DNA of 59,631 bases from Epulopiscium sp. Nele67-Bin004. GTDB lineage: Bacteria > Bacillota_A > Clostridia > Lachnospirales > Cellulosilyticaceae. The stretch is from contig LNZQ01000182.1 in NCBI GenBank assembly GCA_002007315.1, positions 1 through 59,631 of the forward strand, in the 5' to 3' direction. Positions 36,729-46,403 of this stretch are shown here, one piece after another. The notes under the pieces are model-generated. The model was not told the origin of the DNA and searched no databases. It worked only from the letters and a program-made list of their open reading frames with translations. Both the position numbers and the translations under genes were made by a program. Numbering within the stretch: the stretch's first letter is position 1; each line of letters opens with the position of its first letter.

Positions 36729-36944
36729 GTGGCGATTAGTAATATTGATAGAGAAAAATGTATTCAGTGTGGTATGTGCGAAAATTATTGTCCGATGGAC
36801 GTTATTAGAACAAAGAACGGCGTACCAGAAATTAAATATGTACAAGATTGTATGCTTTGTTGTTTGTGCGAAGTTAGATGCCCAGCCAAAGCAATAACTG
36901 TTACACCAAACAAAGAAATTTCTCCGATGCTTGCTTGGGGCTAA
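36729..36944 (+). CDS. Two [4Fe-4S] ferredoxin, partner of the flavoprotein
   Basis: A 71-residue protein starting at GTG after GAGGAGG, three bases after the flavoprotein stop. Two cluster motifs: CIQCGMCENYCP (about 11-22) and CMLCCLCEVRCP (about 39-50), each with the fourth Cys before Pro. It should pass electrons to or from the FAD subunit, like AprB. It ends shortly after ISPMLAWG, lacking the long tail of true AprB. Confidence 0.93.
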   Translation: MAISNIDREKCIQCGMCENYCPMDVIRTKNGVPEIKYVQDCMLCCLCEVRCPAKAITVTPNKEISPMLAWG

Positions 36945-36982
36945 AAAAAACCGTCTATGTATGAGAGCATAGACGGTTTTTT
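36945..36982. terminator. Bidirectional intrinsic terminator
   Basis: A 15-bp perfect stem AAAAAACCGTCTATG/CATAGACGGTTTTTT with an 8-nt loop, between the ferredoxin gene and the convergent 60-aa gene. Confidence 0.92.
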
Positions 36983-36983
36983 G

Positions 36984-37166
36984 TTACGTTGTTGGCACGT
37001 CGATAGTTGGAAGACTATCTAAGTTGTACAACAAACGGTCATCAATATCACCACGGTTATAGCAATTGCCGTCTGATGTTACAAATTTGCTTGGATAATC
37101 GCTGTCTTTATCACGCACAACACCTACAACTTCAGTTCCATTTATAGTTATTGCCATTTCAATCAT
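36984..37166 (-). CDS. Small unknown protein, 60 aa
   Basis: Supported by a good ribosome site (GAGGTGAT, 5 bp before the ATG) and by a shared terminator exactly at its 3' end. The sequence has a beta-rich start (MAITINGTEVVGVVRD) and an acidic end; no Cys pair, signal or membrane span. It is placed beside a redox operon but nothing ties it to it. Not recognised. Confidence 0.6.
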   Translation of the reverse strand: MIEMAITINGTEVVGVVRDKDSDYPSKFVTSDGNCYNRGDIDDRLLYNLDSLPTIDVPTT

Positions 37167-37214
37167 AATATCACCTCGCTAAAACTAGTATTCCCCAAGA
37201 AGTAACATTATATG

Positions 37215-37244
37215 TTGACAAAATATATCATACCATAGTAAAAT
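37215..37244 (+). promoter_or_regulatory. Sigma-A promoter
   Basis: TTGACA (37215-37220), 18 nt, TAAAAT (37239-37244), 52 bp before the 172-aa membrane protein gene. Confidence 0.6.
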
Positions 37245-37296
37245 TATGAAGAAAGTATAAAAATATGTTATATAATATGAAAAAAGGGGGAATTTT

Positions 37297-37815
37297 ATGC
37301 GTGGAATAGCTATTAGGTGGTTTGCGAACATATCAATTATAATTATGGCGTTTAATATGCCGATACAAGTTACACCTGAAAAACATGACTCGCTAGTGTT
37401 GGGAGCAACAACAGTAGGTGATACAGCGGAATATAGTTTTGCAGAACAAGTAGGTGCATATTTAGAAATTGCCCAGTCTATCCAATCCGATGAAGTTAGA
37501 ACAAAAACTTATGAGAAAAACGATGAACTAGGTTTTACTGCTGGCATACAAAATGGGCTGTTAGGGTTAGGCTCGTATGTAAAAGATATTTTGACAGCGA
37601 GCTACGTTGATGCTACAGAAGCAGGGGGCTTGTTTATGTCGATCTTGATGTTTTTGTGGGGGCTTATCAAAAATGCATTTGACTACTTTTTTGATGCTGC
37701 AGCATTTTTGTTCACGTTGTTATTACAATCAGCAAATGCATCATATTATATAGGCTACGTGCTTGCTATAGCATTGTATGGCGGGCTGATTTCGGTTACT
37801 TATAGTTGGGACTAG
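37297..37815 (+). CDS. Unknown membrane protein, 172 aa
   Basis: Not recognised. N-terminal hydrophobic segment (about 8-24, signal or anchor), an extracellular or polar middle (about 25-105), then two or three hydrophobic helices (about 108-128 and 130-165) ending close to the C-terminus. Ribosome site AAAGGGGGAA. It is monocistronic between a sigma-A promoter and a terminator. Confidence 0.65.
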   Translation: MRGIAIRWFANISIIIMAFNMPIQVTPEKHDSLVLGATTVGDTAEYSFAEQVGAYLEIAQSIQSDEVRTKTYEKNDELGFTAGIQNGLLGLGSYVKDILTASYVDATEAGGLFMSILMFLWGLIKNAFDYFFDAAAFLFTLLLQSANASYYIGYVLAIALYGGLISVTYSWD

Positions 37816-37844
37816 TTGGGCGAATGTATCTCGCCCAATTTTTT
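37816..37844 (+). terminator. Intrinsic terminator
   Basis: Stem TTGGGCGA/TCGCCCAA with a 7-nt loop, then TTTTTT, directly after the 172-aa gene. Confidence 0.9.
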
Positions 37845-37897
37845 ATATGTATTTTTTGGAAAAATTATGATATTATACACTAAAAGGAGGAATTAAG

Positions 37898-38872
37898 ATG
37901 GACTTGATTTATGGACTAGGGCTTGCCGTTGGGCTGGCGATTGTATCAACAATTTTAGACAATCATATGATTAGTGCGGCGGTGTTTGCACTGCTACTTG
38001 GAATGGGTATAAGGTTTTTTATTAAAGATATGACAAAGCTTAACCCAGGACTTAATTTTGCGTCAAAAAAAATACTTAGAATTTCTATAATATTGTTAGG
38101 GAGCAGGTTAAGTTTGGACGTTATTTTACGTACGGGAATGTTTTCGTTAATCGTTATGGTATTTACACTTTTGGCGGCATTTGGATTTGGGTATTTAATT
38201 GGAAAGTGGTTCAAAATGGATTGGCGACTAAGTTCGCTTATTTCAGCAGGCACAGGAATTTGTGGTGGCTCGGCTATAGCGGCATTGTCGCCTGTTATAG
38301 ATGCCGATGAAAGCCAAGTTGCATACGCAATTTCAGCAACTTTTATTTTTGATATAATTATGGTAATTATATTCCCAATTATGGGGGCATCAATTGGAAT
38401 GTCTGATATGGCGTTTGGGCTTTGGTCAGGCACAGCGATAAACGACACGTCCTCAGTTGTTGCTGCGAGTTATGCGTATAGCGATGCGGCGGGTGAGTTT
38501 GCAACGATAGTTAAACTTACGAGAACACTTGCACTTATACCTATACTTATAATATTTGCAATTATCGCAAACAAACAAAACCCTGACAACAACAAAAAAG
38601 TAAATTATAAAGCTGTTTTTCCTTGGTTTATAGTGTGGTTTTTAGTTGTTGCGATAGTCAATACGCTTGGATTTGTGCCAACACAAGTGTCAAGCGTGCT
38701 AAGTGAGATAAGCAAATTTTTGATGGTCGTTGCACTTGGGGCGATAGGGCTAAAAACAGATATAAATAAACTTCGTCAAGCAGGATTTTTGCCAATGCTA
38801 CACGGGTTTTTGATTTCGACTATAGTGGTAGTTGTGTCGCTTGTTGTGCAAATTGCCATTGGGCAAGTATAA
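37898..38872 (+). CDS. yeiH: YeiH/UPF0324-family putative sulfate exporter
   Basis: A 324-residue membrane protein with about ten helices. Family hallmarks are GTGICGGSAIAA (about 122-133), NDTSSVVAA (about 184-192) and a conserved glycine-rich start. The family is annotated as a putative sulfate exporter and often sits beside sulfur or sulfonate metabolism genes. Here an AprA-like flavoprotein and ferredoxin lie 1 kb upstream in a separate transcription unit, which makes a sulfur link attractive but unproven. Ribosome site AAAGGAGG. Confidence 0.88.
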   Translation: MDLIYGLGLAVGLAIVSTILDNHMISAAVFALLLGMGIRFFIKDMTKLNPGLNFASKKILRISIILLGSRLSLDVILRTGMFSLIVMVFTLLAAFGFGYLIGKWFKMDWRLSSLISAGTGICGGSAIAALSPVIDADESQVAYAISATFIFDIIMVIIFPIMGASIGMSDMAFGLWSGTAINDTSSVVAASYAYSDAAGEFATIVKLTRTLALIPILIIFAIIANKQNPDNNKKVNYKAVFPWFIVWFLVVAIVNTLGFVPTQVSSVLSEISKFLMVVALGAIGLKTDINKLRQAGFLPMLHGFLISTIVVVVSLVVQIAIGQV

Positions 38873-38879
38873 CAAATTA

Positions 38880-38908
38880 TTGACCAGTATAAACTTTGGT
38901 TGTATAAT
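38880..38908 (+). promoter_or_regulatory. Sigma-A promoter
   Basis: TTGACC (38880-38885), 17 nt, TATAAT (38903-38908), 26 bp before the beta-helix gene. Confidence 0.75.
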
Positions 38909-38934
38909 AAATAAAAACTAAAGGGGATTTAATA

Positions 38935-39909
38935 ATGAACAAAAAATACGAATTACTAGAGTCTACTAAAACAGACTACAGAGGAAGACCTTTATTTCAA
39001 ATCAAAGCTTTGAAAGACTTTTCGGACGTAAAAGTTGGAGATTTAGGGGGATACGTACTTAATCCGTTCAACTTGGCACAAGAGGGTGACTGCTGGATTT
39101 ATGACAATGCATACGCAAGCGACAATTGCTGGATTTACGAAAATGCAAAACTTAAAAACAATGCACAAGTTGTTGATGGCGTTAGAGTTGCAGGAAACGT
39201 TGAAATTTTTGACAACGCAGTTGTATATGGAATAACAAGAATTAAAGGTAATGCAAAAATTTATCAAAACGCAGTAGTTTGCGACAGCCCATTGATTTTA
39301 GGAGCAGCCGAAATTTTTGGAAATGCACGCATACTAAGAAATGCTATCATTCAAGGTAACGCAAAAATTTATGACGATGCACACGTTGGAAATACGGCAC
39401 TTGTTGATGGCAACGCAAAAGTGTACGACACAGCACATGTTTACGGCTCGGCGAAAATTTATGACAACGTTGAAATTTTTGGAGATTGTCATGTCTTTGG
39501 CGTAACAAGAATTCAAGGTAATGCCAAAATTTATGATGACGCAAAAATTTATGACAATGCTAACATATCTGGAAATGTAGAAATATTTGGTTCGGCACAA
39601 GTATTTAATACAGGTACGGTGTTGGAGTCAGCAAAAGTGTATGGCAACGCTATGGTGTTTAACAATGCATACGTTTATGGAAACTCACAAGTTTATGACA
39701 ATGCAGAAGTGAGTGGTATCTCTGAAGTATTTGGCAATGCAAAAGTATACGAAAAAGCCTATATAGCAGACCATTGTAGAATTTACGATGATGCTCAAAT
39801 TTTTGGAGAAGCAATTCTTGAAGATGATATTAGAGTTGGCGAGCAAGTGAAAATATCAGGTAACATAAAATTAACAGGTAGACAAACGATTACTGAAGAT
39901 ATTGCGTGA
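38935..39909 (+). CDS. Left-handed beta-helix (hexapeptide-repeat) protein, YdcK-like
   Basis: A 324-residue protein. After a short N-terminal cap (LFQIKALKDFSDVKVGDLGGYV, about 20-42, a pattern shared with YdcK-type and some phage proteins) it consists almost wholly of six-residue turns of the type NAKIYD.A.V.G.A, about 20 or more coils. This folds as a left-handed parallel beta-helix. YdcK relatives are called acyltransferase-like, but the loop and His seen in real hexapeptide acyltransferases are not evident, so a structural or binding role is as likely. No signal peptide; probably cytoplasmic. Confidence 0.8.
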   Translation: MNKKYELLESTKTDYRGRPLFQIKALKDFSDVKVGDLGGYVLNPFNLAQEGDCWIYDNAYASDNCWIYENAKLKNNAQVVDGVRVAGNVEIFDNAVVYGITRIKGNAKIYQNAVVCDSPLILGAAEIFGNARILRNAIIQGNAKIYDDAHVGNTALVDGNAKVYDTAHVYGSAKIYDNVEIFGDCHVFGVTRIQGNAKIYDDAKIYDNANISGNVEIFGSAQVFNTGTVLESAKVYGNAMVFNNAYVYGNSQVYDNAEVSGISEVFGNAKVYEKAYIADHCRIYDDAQIFGEAILEDDIRVGEQVKISGNIKLTGRQTITEDIA

Positions 39910-39968
39910 AACTAACTATTAAAAAATAAAATATCTTTCCCATATATTGTTATAATTGAATAACAATC

Positions 39969-39997
39969 TTGACTAATTTGTAATAATAATGTATAAT
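39969..39997 (+). promoter_or_regulatory. Sigma-A promoter of the 38-aa gene
   Basis: TTGACT (39969-39974), 17 nt, TATAAT (39992-39997), 46 bp before the start. Confidence 0.75.
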
Positions 39998-40043
39998 TAA
40001 TATAAATAATAGATTGTTTTTAAGTGAAAGGTGGGGGAAAATT

Positions 40044-40160
40044 ATGATGAACGCACTAATTTATATAGCGTATGCTACAGTAGCATATGTTATAGCAGCT
40101 TGTGCTTGTATGACTTATGAGGCAAACTTGTTAGCTAAAACTCAAGCAAGTAAAAAATAG
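40044..40160 (+). CDS. Single-span membrane microprotein, 38 aa
   Basis: A complete small gene: strong promoter, GGTGGGGG ribosome site, ATG ATG start, 38 codons and its own terminator. The peptide begins MMNALIYIAYATVAY, continues as one hydrophobic helix with two Cys (ACAC) near its end, and finishes with a polar, lysine-ending tail (KTQASKK). Function unknown; the fully equipped transcription unit argues against chance. It could be a membrane regulator or a toxin-like peptide. Confidence 0.65.
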   Translation: MMNALIYIAYATVAYVIAACACMTYEANLLAKTQASKK

Positions 40161-40167
40161 ATATAAA

Positions 40168-40207
40168 AAATAAGACTACTAATAATACGGTAGTCTTATT
40201 TTTTTTG
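40168..40207 (+). terminator. Intrinsic terminator
   Basis: Stem AAATAAGACTAC (40168-40179)/GTAGTCTTATTT (40190-40201), then a run of T, 8 bp after the microprotein stop. Confidence 0.9.
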
Positions 40208-40265
40208 TAATAATTATAATGAATAAGTTATATAATTTAACAAATAGTGCATAGGGGGAATGTTA

Positions 40266-41372
40266 ATGAAAAAAATTATTGCAAGTGTTTTAGTAGCATC
40301 ATGTGCAATAAGTGGTACAACTTTAGCAAACGCTAGTAATATATCTATAACAAACTATACATATAGAGGAATGAATGCAGAAGATTATTTGACTGATTTA
40401 AGATTAAGAAGTTATCAACATGTAGTTGCACAAGAATTTTTTGAAGAATTTTGGGATACGGTTATTGAAGATCAAGCGGAAATAAAAAAATTAGTTCAAA
40501 ATAAAGTAGAAAGTACATTAAAAGCTAAACCATATTATGAGTATGCAGGATTTGAAATAGTAAGAGAAACATTTACGGACGATGAATATAGCTTTAGCAT
40601 ACTTATGTATAGTGTTATTGATAGTGCGATTGCAGGACCTTTTGTTATTCCTATACAAATAGCTGAAGAAGATACTGAAGAAGTTGAAACAGGGGCGGAA
40701 GTAGAAGAAATTGAAGCAGAAGAAGAAATAGAAGAAGTTGAGGTAGAAGAAGTTGAAATAGAAGAAGTTGAGATAGAAGAAGAAATTATATACGTAGAGC
40801 CAATTCAACCCCAACAAGTAGAAGTGTTTGTAAATCCTTTTGTTGACGTATACCCATCTTGGTATTATGTAGATGTAGTAACTGCGTATCAAAACGGTTA
40901 TATGTCAGGAACAACGGACATAACATTTTCACCAACAGTTGCTGCGTCAAGGGGAATGCTTGCTGAGATTTTAAAAGCTGTAGCAGGCAATACAGCCTAT
41001 TATGAAGGAACTTCGTTTATTGATGTTGCTGAAGATAGCAGATATGCAAGTTCAATTGAATGGGCGAGACAACATAACATATACAACGGGTTTGAGGACG
41101 GCACATTTAAACCAAACGACAGCATTACACGTCAAGAATTTGCAGTAATTATGTATAATCTTGCAAATTATATTGGTAAAGACGTATCGGCACGAGGTGA
41201 TATTTCAACATTTTCTGATGTGGAGGAAATGACAGATTGGGCAACACCATCGATGGAATGGGCAGTAGGCGTAGGGATTGTTGGTGGAAAAGACGGAAAT
41301 AAATTAGATCCAAAAGGAACATTAACTAGGGCTGAGGTTGCAGCTATAATAAATAGGTTTATCAATTATTAA
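40266..41372 (+). CDS. SLH-domain surface protein with acidic Val/Ile-Glu linker
   Basis: A 368-residue exported protein. The ATG at 40266 is preferred over one two codons upstream because AGGGGGAA is then well spaced. Signal peptide about 1-24 (MKKIIASVLVASCAISG), a globular N-terminal part to about 135, an acidic repeat linker about 139-180 (EEVEVEEVEIEEVEIEEE), then three SLH domains (about 190-368) like those of the first gene in the window, including the same final GGKDGN.LDPKGT.TRAEVA. It is bound non-covalently to the wall polymer. The N-terminal part is of unknown function. Confidence 0.88.
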   Translation: MKKIIASVLVASCAISGTTLANASNISITNYTYRGMNAEDYLTDLRLRSYQHVVAQEFFEEFWDTVIEDQAEIKKLVQNKVESTLKAKPYYEYAGFEIVRETFTDDEYSFSILMYSVIDSAIAGPFVIPIQIAEEDTEEVETGAEVEEIEAEEEIEEVEVEEVEIEEVEIEEEIIYVEPIQPQQVEVFVNPFVDVYPSWYYVDVVTAYQNGYMSGTTDITFSPTVAASRGMLAEILKAVAGNTAYYEGTSFIDVAEDSRYASSIEWARQHNIYNGFEDGTFKPNDSITRQEFAVIMYNLANYIGKDVSARGDISTFSDVEEMTDWATPSMEWAVGVGIVGGKDGNKLDPKGTLTRAEVAAIINRFINY

Positions 41373-41442
41373 CAATTTAGCACAATTATTTAATTATAAA
41401 TACATAATTTTTACGAAAAATAAATTTAGGTTACAAAAATAG

Positions 41443-41471
41443 TTGAAAAATATCTCGTAATATAATATTAT
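41443..41471 (+). promoter_or_regulatory. Promoter of fifth chemoreceptor
   Basis: TTGAAA (41443-41448), 17 nt, TATTAT (41466-41471), 34 bp before the start. Confidence 0.5.
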
Positions 41472-41505
41472 ATTAATATTGAATATTATAGAAAAGAGGA
41501 ACAGT

Positions 41506-43596
41506 ATGGGAAGGTTCAACGATATTAAAGTAGAAAAAAAACTAGGTATAATTATGGTAGGGGTAGCCACACTTAACGTTATACTAGTTGTAGGGATTTT
41601 ATTAATACGAAATATGCTTTCAACAACAGAGTTGCTAGAAAGAAGATTTTCAGCATATTCTGAACTTAATGCAGCTCTAGTACAAAATAAATTTGATAGT
41701 GCAAGTACAACTTGTAATAATATTATTAATTATCTTGAAATGTCTTTATTTGAGGTTACATATAGTGAGGAGCTTTCAGAAACAAGTTTGTTGTATGGAA
41801 ATGCTATATCATCAGAACTATCTTCAATAGAAGAATATATGTATAGTTCAGTTGTTACAAGTGTATTAAACGAACCTCTGTTTGATGCAATGGGTGCTTT
41901 TTTTGAGCCAAATCAATTTATATCAAATCAAGAAGCTTATGGGTTTTGTATAGGTTCTACTAATAAGTTATCTTTGTATAAATCATACACAGACTATGTA
42001 AATGAAGATTGGTATGCTGTTCCAAAAGAAACAAAACAACCGTATATAACAGATGCTTGGGAAGGCGAACAAGGCTTTCCAGTTATTACTGTTACTATTC
42101 CGATTATTAAAAATGATGACTTTATAGGAGTTGTAGCAGTTGATTTGTTGTTATATGAATTTTCTGATACATCTGTTTCAGATCCAAATTATCCATCATT
42201 ATTTTCAGCTGTATTAACAAATAATTTTGATATCGTATTCAATTCAGTGACTTTTGACAAAATAGGTATGAGTATTACAAATATAGTTATACCAGAAGAT
42301 GTTCAAAGAGCGTTTGAGTATGCAAAATCTGGACAACAATTTCAATTTGACACTAAGGGCTTGCAAGGTGAAAATCACAAACGATACTTATATCCAATAG
42401 ATGCTTTTGGACAAACTTGGTGGGCACATGTTGGGGTTGAAAGATATGACTTTTATGCTGATACGATAGATTCTACGATTTTGAGTATAGTCACAACTTT
42501 CTTTATGATGTGTGTTGCAACTGCGTTAACTGTTTATTACCTAAAAAAGTATTTACGACCGTTAGAAATTTTAACACAAGTTTCAGAAAATATCGAACGT
42601 GGACAGTTGTCAATTAATGTTTCAGCACCATATAGTGATGATATCGGCGAAATTATTAATAGATTTAACCACACTGGTAAATCACTAAATTTAATTGTTA
42701 AAGAAATAGAAGATGTTTTAATGCAAATGGCAAATGGAGATTTTGTAATAGATGACAAAGTTAATGGTGCATACAATGGAGATTTTGCAACAATTAAGAC
42801 ATCTATGCTTAATATTTCGCAAATGCTTAGAGAGGCTTTACAAAAAGTTAATACTACAACAAATGAAGTAACAAACAATGCTGAAGAAATTGCAGTGGCT
42901 GCCTCAAACTTAGCAAAAAGTAGTTCGACACAAACGGAGCTAATCAACGATTTTGTTAATACAACAGAAGGTATGGCTAACGCTATTAAAGAAATTAATG
43001 CTAAAGTTGAAGAAACGTCTAAAACAGGTATAGTTGCAAAAGATAGTGCACTACAAGGTAAAGAAGCTATGGACAGTATGTTAGAAGCTATGACAAAAAT
43101 TACAGAATCAAGTAAAACTATTGCATCTGTATTAGAAATTATAGAGGCGATTACAGCCCAAACAAACCTGTTAGCACTTAATGCAGCAATTGAGGCATCA
43201 AGAGCAGGGGACGCAGGCAGAGGTTTTTCGGTGGTTGCAAACGAAATACGTGAACTTGCAAATAGAAGTAGCGATACTGTTAAGCAAATAGAACAAATTA
43301 TTAAATCTAGCTTGGAGGATATTGCACAAGGTCAAGAAATCGCAAATAAAACTGCAATATCTTTAATAGAAGTATCAAATACAATTGATACAAACGTAAA
43401 CTTATCTGATGAGTTGTTGGTGATGAGTGATAGTCAAAAAGAGAGTATTAATGAATTGGTAGAAAATATTAAGCTAATATCAAAAGGTGTTACAGAAAAT
43501 GCAGCATCTGCACAAGAAAGTACAGCTATAAGTGAGGAATTGGCAGCGCAAGCTACACATTTAGAATCGCTTATGCATCAATTTAAATTTTCATAA
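41506..43596 (+). CDS. Methyl-accepting chemotaxis protein, diverged from the array
   Basis: A 696-residue receptor; the ATG at 41506 has AAGAGGAA upstream. Membrane helix 1 about 20-38, dCache about 45-315 (GAFFEPNQF replaces [10 protein letters not shown]), membrane helix 2 about 323-345, HAMP about 346-400, methyl-accepting domain with tip [19 protein letters not shown] near 551. It belongs to a different branch from the four array receptors: its C-terminus is HQFKFS with ISEELA instead of VSQNLA, its N-terminus is unrelated, and its -35 element differs. Its C-terminal type matches the remnant at 58240. Confidence 0.94.
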   Translation: MGRFNDIKVEKKLGIIMVGVATLNVILVVGILLIRNMLSTTELLERRFSAYSELNAALVQNKFDSASTTCNNIINYLEMSLFEVTYSEELSETSLLYGNAISSELSSIEEYMYSSVVTSVLNEPLFDAMGAFFEPNQFISNQEAYGFCIGSTNKLSLYKSYTDYVNEDWYAVPKETKQPYITDAWEGEQGFPVITVTIPIIKNDDFIGVVAVDLLLYEFSDTSVSDPNYPSLFSAVLTNNFDIVFNSVTFDKIGMSITNIVIPEDVQRAFEYAKSGQQFQFDTKGLQGENHKRYLYPIDAFGQTWWAHVGVERYDFYADTIDSTILSIVTTFFMMCVATALTVYYLKKYLRPLEILTQVSENIERGQLSINVSAPYSDDIGEIINRFNHTGKSLNLIVKEIEDVLMQMANGDFVIDDKVNGAYNGDFATIKTSMLNISQMLREALQKVNTTTNEVTNNAEEIAVAASNLAKSSSTQTELINDFVNTTEGMANAIKEINAKVEETSKTGIVAKDSALQGKEAMDSMLEAMTKITESSKTIASVLEIIEAITAQTNLLALNAAIEASRAGDAGRGFSVVANEIRELANRSSDTVKQIEQIIKSSLEDIAQGQEIANKTAISLIEVSNTIDTNVNLSDELLVMSDSQKESINELVENIKLISKGVTENAASAQESTAISEELAAQATHLESLMHQFKFS

Positions 43597-43603
43597 CATA
43601 AAT

Positions 43604-43634
43604 AACCCTCAGACTGAAAAGTTTGGGGGTTTTA
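43604..43634 (+). terminator. Intrinsic terminator
   Basis: Stem AACCCTCAGACT/AGTTTGGGGGTT (12 bp with two wobble pairs) with a GAAA tetraloop, then TTT. Confidence 0.85.
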
Positions 43635-43647
43635 TGTTTTTTTTATG

Positions 43648-43676
43648 TTGATTTATTTGTTGAAAGATGTTACAAT
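43648..43676 (+). promoter_or_regulatory. Promoter of the acyltransferase operon
   Basis: TTGATT (43648-43653), 17 nt, TACAAT (43671-43676), 47 bp before the first gene. Confidence 0.5.
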
Positions 43677-43723
43677 TAAAAGGCTTTTAATATTAGAAAA
43701 ATATAGAAATATGAGGAAATGAG

Positions 43724-45052
43724 ATGATATTTAGTTCAATAACATTTTTATTTTTATTTTTACCAATAGTCTTCGGAATTTATAGCATATTGCCGAATTT
43801 GATGTTGAAAAATATCTTTTTAATGATATCAAGCTTAGTGTTTTATGCTTGGGGAGAGCCTTTATTTGTGTTTTTGATGCTAGTATCTGTCTTTTGCAAC
43901 TGGTGCATAGGACTATTAATGCAGAAGTATAACAAAAACTTTTTATTAGGAGTGGCAATTTTATTAAATATCGGACTACTATTTTACTTTAAATATTTCA
44001 ATTTTATTGCTGACTTGCTACATATAAACATATCTGAAATAAGATTGCCAATAGGGATTTCGTTTTTTACATTCCAAGCATTGTCTTATGTGATTGACGT
44101 TAAAAGAGGAAGCGTCGAAGTGCAAAAAAATTATTTCAACTTATTGCTATATATTTCACTATTTCCGCAACTTATAGCTGGACCAATAGTACGGTATCAA
44201 GATGTTGACCAGCAAATCAAAGAAAGAACTATAACTATTGATAAAATTGCAAGCGGAATAAAATTATTTATATTTGGACTGGGAAAAAAGGTATTAATTG
44301 CCAATAATATGGCAATAATGGTAGATACAATATTTGAGATGAACCCAAATGAGCTAAATATAATTTTAGCGTGGATAGGGGCTATTGCATATGTGTTCCA
44401 AATTTACTTTGACTTTAGTGGTTATAGCGATATGGCTCGTGGGCTTGGGCGTATGTTTGGATTTGAATTTAAAGAAAACTTCAATTATCCATTGACGGCG
44501 ACAAGTCTTAGAGATTTTTGGAGAAGATGGCATATGTCTTTAACAGGTTGGTTTAGAGAATATTTGTATATTCCTCTAGGTGGAAATCGCAAAGGGGATA
44601 ACCGCAAATACATTAACACTATGATAGTATTTTTTGCAACAGGGCTATGGCACGGTGCGAATTGGACGTTTTTAGTGTGGGGTGTTGTGCACGGTTTGTT
44701 TGTTGTTATGGAATCAATAGTAGGAATAGACAACGTTAAATCTATCTTATTAAAGAGAATATACACATTAGTTGTAGTAACACTGTTGTTTGTAGTGTTT
44801 AGAGCGGATTCATTAGGTTATGCAATGGCGTATATCGGTCAAATGTTTATGGGCTTTGACGTAAGCAAACAGTCAACAATCGTTCAACTACTAAATCCAT
44901 ATACAATTTTTATTAGTATAGTAGCTATGTTTTTAGCGTTTAAATGGATAACAATTAAGTCTAGTTATGTGTGTTCAATATTCATATTAATATTTAGCAT
45001 ATTATCATTAGCATCAAACGCATACAATCCATTTATTTACTTTATTTTTTGA
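43724..45052 (+). CDS. MBOAT-family O-acyltransferase (AlgI/PatA-like)
   Basis: A 442-residue membrane protein with about eleven helices. The catalytic His lies in GLWHGANWTFLVWG (about 309-322), with a further conserved His in VVHGLF; FFTFQALSYVIDV and RFWRRWHMSLTGWFREY-type segments fit AlgI/PatA. It moves acyl (usually acetyl) groups across the membrane to an extracellular polymer. It is followed ten bases later by an AlgX/AlgJ-like partner, the standard pairing for polysaccharide O-acetylation. Confidence 0.93.
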   Translation: MIFSSITFLFLFLPIVFGIYSILPNLMLKNIFLMISSLVFYAWGEPLFVFLMLVSVFCNWCIGLLMQKYNKNFLLGVAILLNIGLLFYFKYFNFIADLLHINISEIRLPIGISFFTFQALSYVIDVKRGSVEVQKNYFNLLLYISLFPQLIAGPIVRYQDVDQQIKERTITIDKIASGIKLFIFGLGKKVLIANNMAIMVDTIFEMNPNELNIILAWIGAIAYVFQIYFDFSGYSDMARGLGRMFGFEFKENFNYPLTATSLRDFWRRWHMSLTGWFREYLYIPLGGNRKGDNRKYINTMIVFFATGLWHGANWTFLVWGVVHGLFVVMESIVGIDNVKSILLKRIYTLVVVTLLFVVFRADSLGYAMAYIGQMFMGFDVSKQSTIVQLLNPYTIFISIVAMFLAFKWITIKSSYVCSIFILIFSILSLASNAYNPFIYFIF

Positions 45053-45062
45053 GGGGTAAAAT

Positions 45063-46382
45063 ATGAAAAAATTATATGTAATCTTATTTTTTGTGATATT
45101 AAGTTGTCCCGTATTACTAATACCAATACAGGGATTATCGCAGTCAGAAACCTCAGAAAACCGTACAAAAGCAGATTTTCCAACATGGAAAGATGAGGAA
45201 ACGGGAGAATTTAACACCAATTATTTTGTCCAAGTTGACGAATTTTTGGAGGATAACTTCCTTTACAGGGAACAACTGATTGAAGTTAATTCTAAACTGC
45301 AAGAAACTTTGTTTAAAACGAGTGCCGAACCTCAAGTTATTGTTGGGCAAGATGGGTGGTTGTTTGCCACAAGCACGCTTGATGATTATTTTGGAACTAA
45401 CGTTTTATCTGATAGAGAGATATGGCAAGTTGCTAAAACTTTTGAGCTAGTTAATGAATACGTGACATCAAAAGGAGCAGAATTTGTGTTTACGATTGCT
45501 CCAAATAAAAACTCAATTTATCCACAATATATGCCGTCTAGTTATGAGCCAAACCAAGACAACAATAATGCAAATAAATTAAAAGAAACGCTGTCAAGTG
45601 ATATATATTTAGATTTGTTTGAAGTGATGCGTAATGCAGAGCCGATAGTGTATTTGGCTAGAGATTCGCATTGGGACGATAGAGGCGCATTGTTTGCATA
45701 TTTAGCAATTTGTGAGGCGTTAGACATTCACAGGCAAAATTTCAGTACGCTTAATGCCGAAATTAAATATGAATTTGAGGCAGATTTAAACGGAATGTTG
45801 TATCCGCTAAATCAAGAGTTGGACAAACAAATATATTATGAGTTTGATAATGATTTTGAGTATACATCAAGGTTTAAGTCGTTAGATGATATTTTTATAA
45901 CAACTGAAAGTGAAACTGGGGAAGGAAACATACTAGTTTTTAGAGATTCGTTTGGAAGGTCATTGTTACAATTTTTTGGGAGACAGTTTGAAAACACTAC
46001 TTTTAGTAGGGCTAGACCGTATATAATTGATTATGTTGAAGATGCTGAATATATAGTTATTGAAATAGTTGAACGAGAAATACCTAGCTTATTAGACAGT
46101 GCACCGATAATGCCGGCTATTGTGCGAGAGGTAGATAAAGATGAACTGATTATCGCCAAAAAATCAGTTATAAATGTAGATGAAACTAATGGATTTAAAC
46201 ATGTTTATGGATATTTTCAGTTAGATGATTATCCAGAAAATATATATATTAAAGTTAACGGTATATTATATGAAGCTTTTCCAATTTTTGAGGATAGTAT
46301 AGAGGCAGAATATGATGGTGCTGTGGGCTTTTCGGCATATTTGCCAGTAGAAACACAAAACTATAAAGTTTTATACAGATAA
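45063..46382 (+). CDS. AlgX/AlgJ-like SGNH-type acetyltransferase/hydrolase
   Basis: A 439-residue protein with an N-terminal signal anchor (about 5-24) and an extracellular SGNH-like domain. The DSHWDDRG motif (about 201-208, Asp and His of the triad) and the FRDSFGRS motif (about 294-301, nucleophile Ser) match AlgX/AlgJ. It completes acetyl transfer from the MBOAT protein onto polysaccharide. Residues 360-439 form an additional beta domain. Translationally coupled to the MBOAT gene. Confidence 0.87.
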   Translation: MKKLYVILFFVILSCPVLLIPIQGLSQSETSENRTKADFPTWKDEETGEFNTNYFVQVDEFLEDNFLYREQLIEVNSKLQETLFKTSAEPQVIVGQDGWLFATSTLDDYFGTNVLSDREIWQVAKTFELVNEYVTSKGAEFVFTIAPNKNSIYPQYMPSSYEPNQDNNNANKLKETLSSDIYLDLFEVMRNAEPIVYLARDSHWDDRGALFAYLAICEALDIHRQNFSTLNAEIKYEFEADLNGMLYPLNQELDKQIYYEFDNDFEYTSRFKSLDDIFITTESETGEGNILVFRDSFGRSLLQFFGRQFENTTFSRARPYIIDYVEDAEYIVIEIVEREIPSLLDSAPIMPAIVREVDKDELIIAKKSVINVDETNGFKHVYGYFQLDDYPENIYIKVNGILYEAFPIFEDSIEAEYDGAVGFSAYLPVETQNYKVLYR

Positions 46383-46403
46383 AATATTTAGAGGGGTATA
46401 GCG

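Noticed and set aside
38935..39909. Prophage remnant suggested by the phage-like beta-helix protein
   Set aside because: No neighbouring phage genes, integrase or attachment repeats; YdcK-like proteins also occur as ordinary chromosomal genes.
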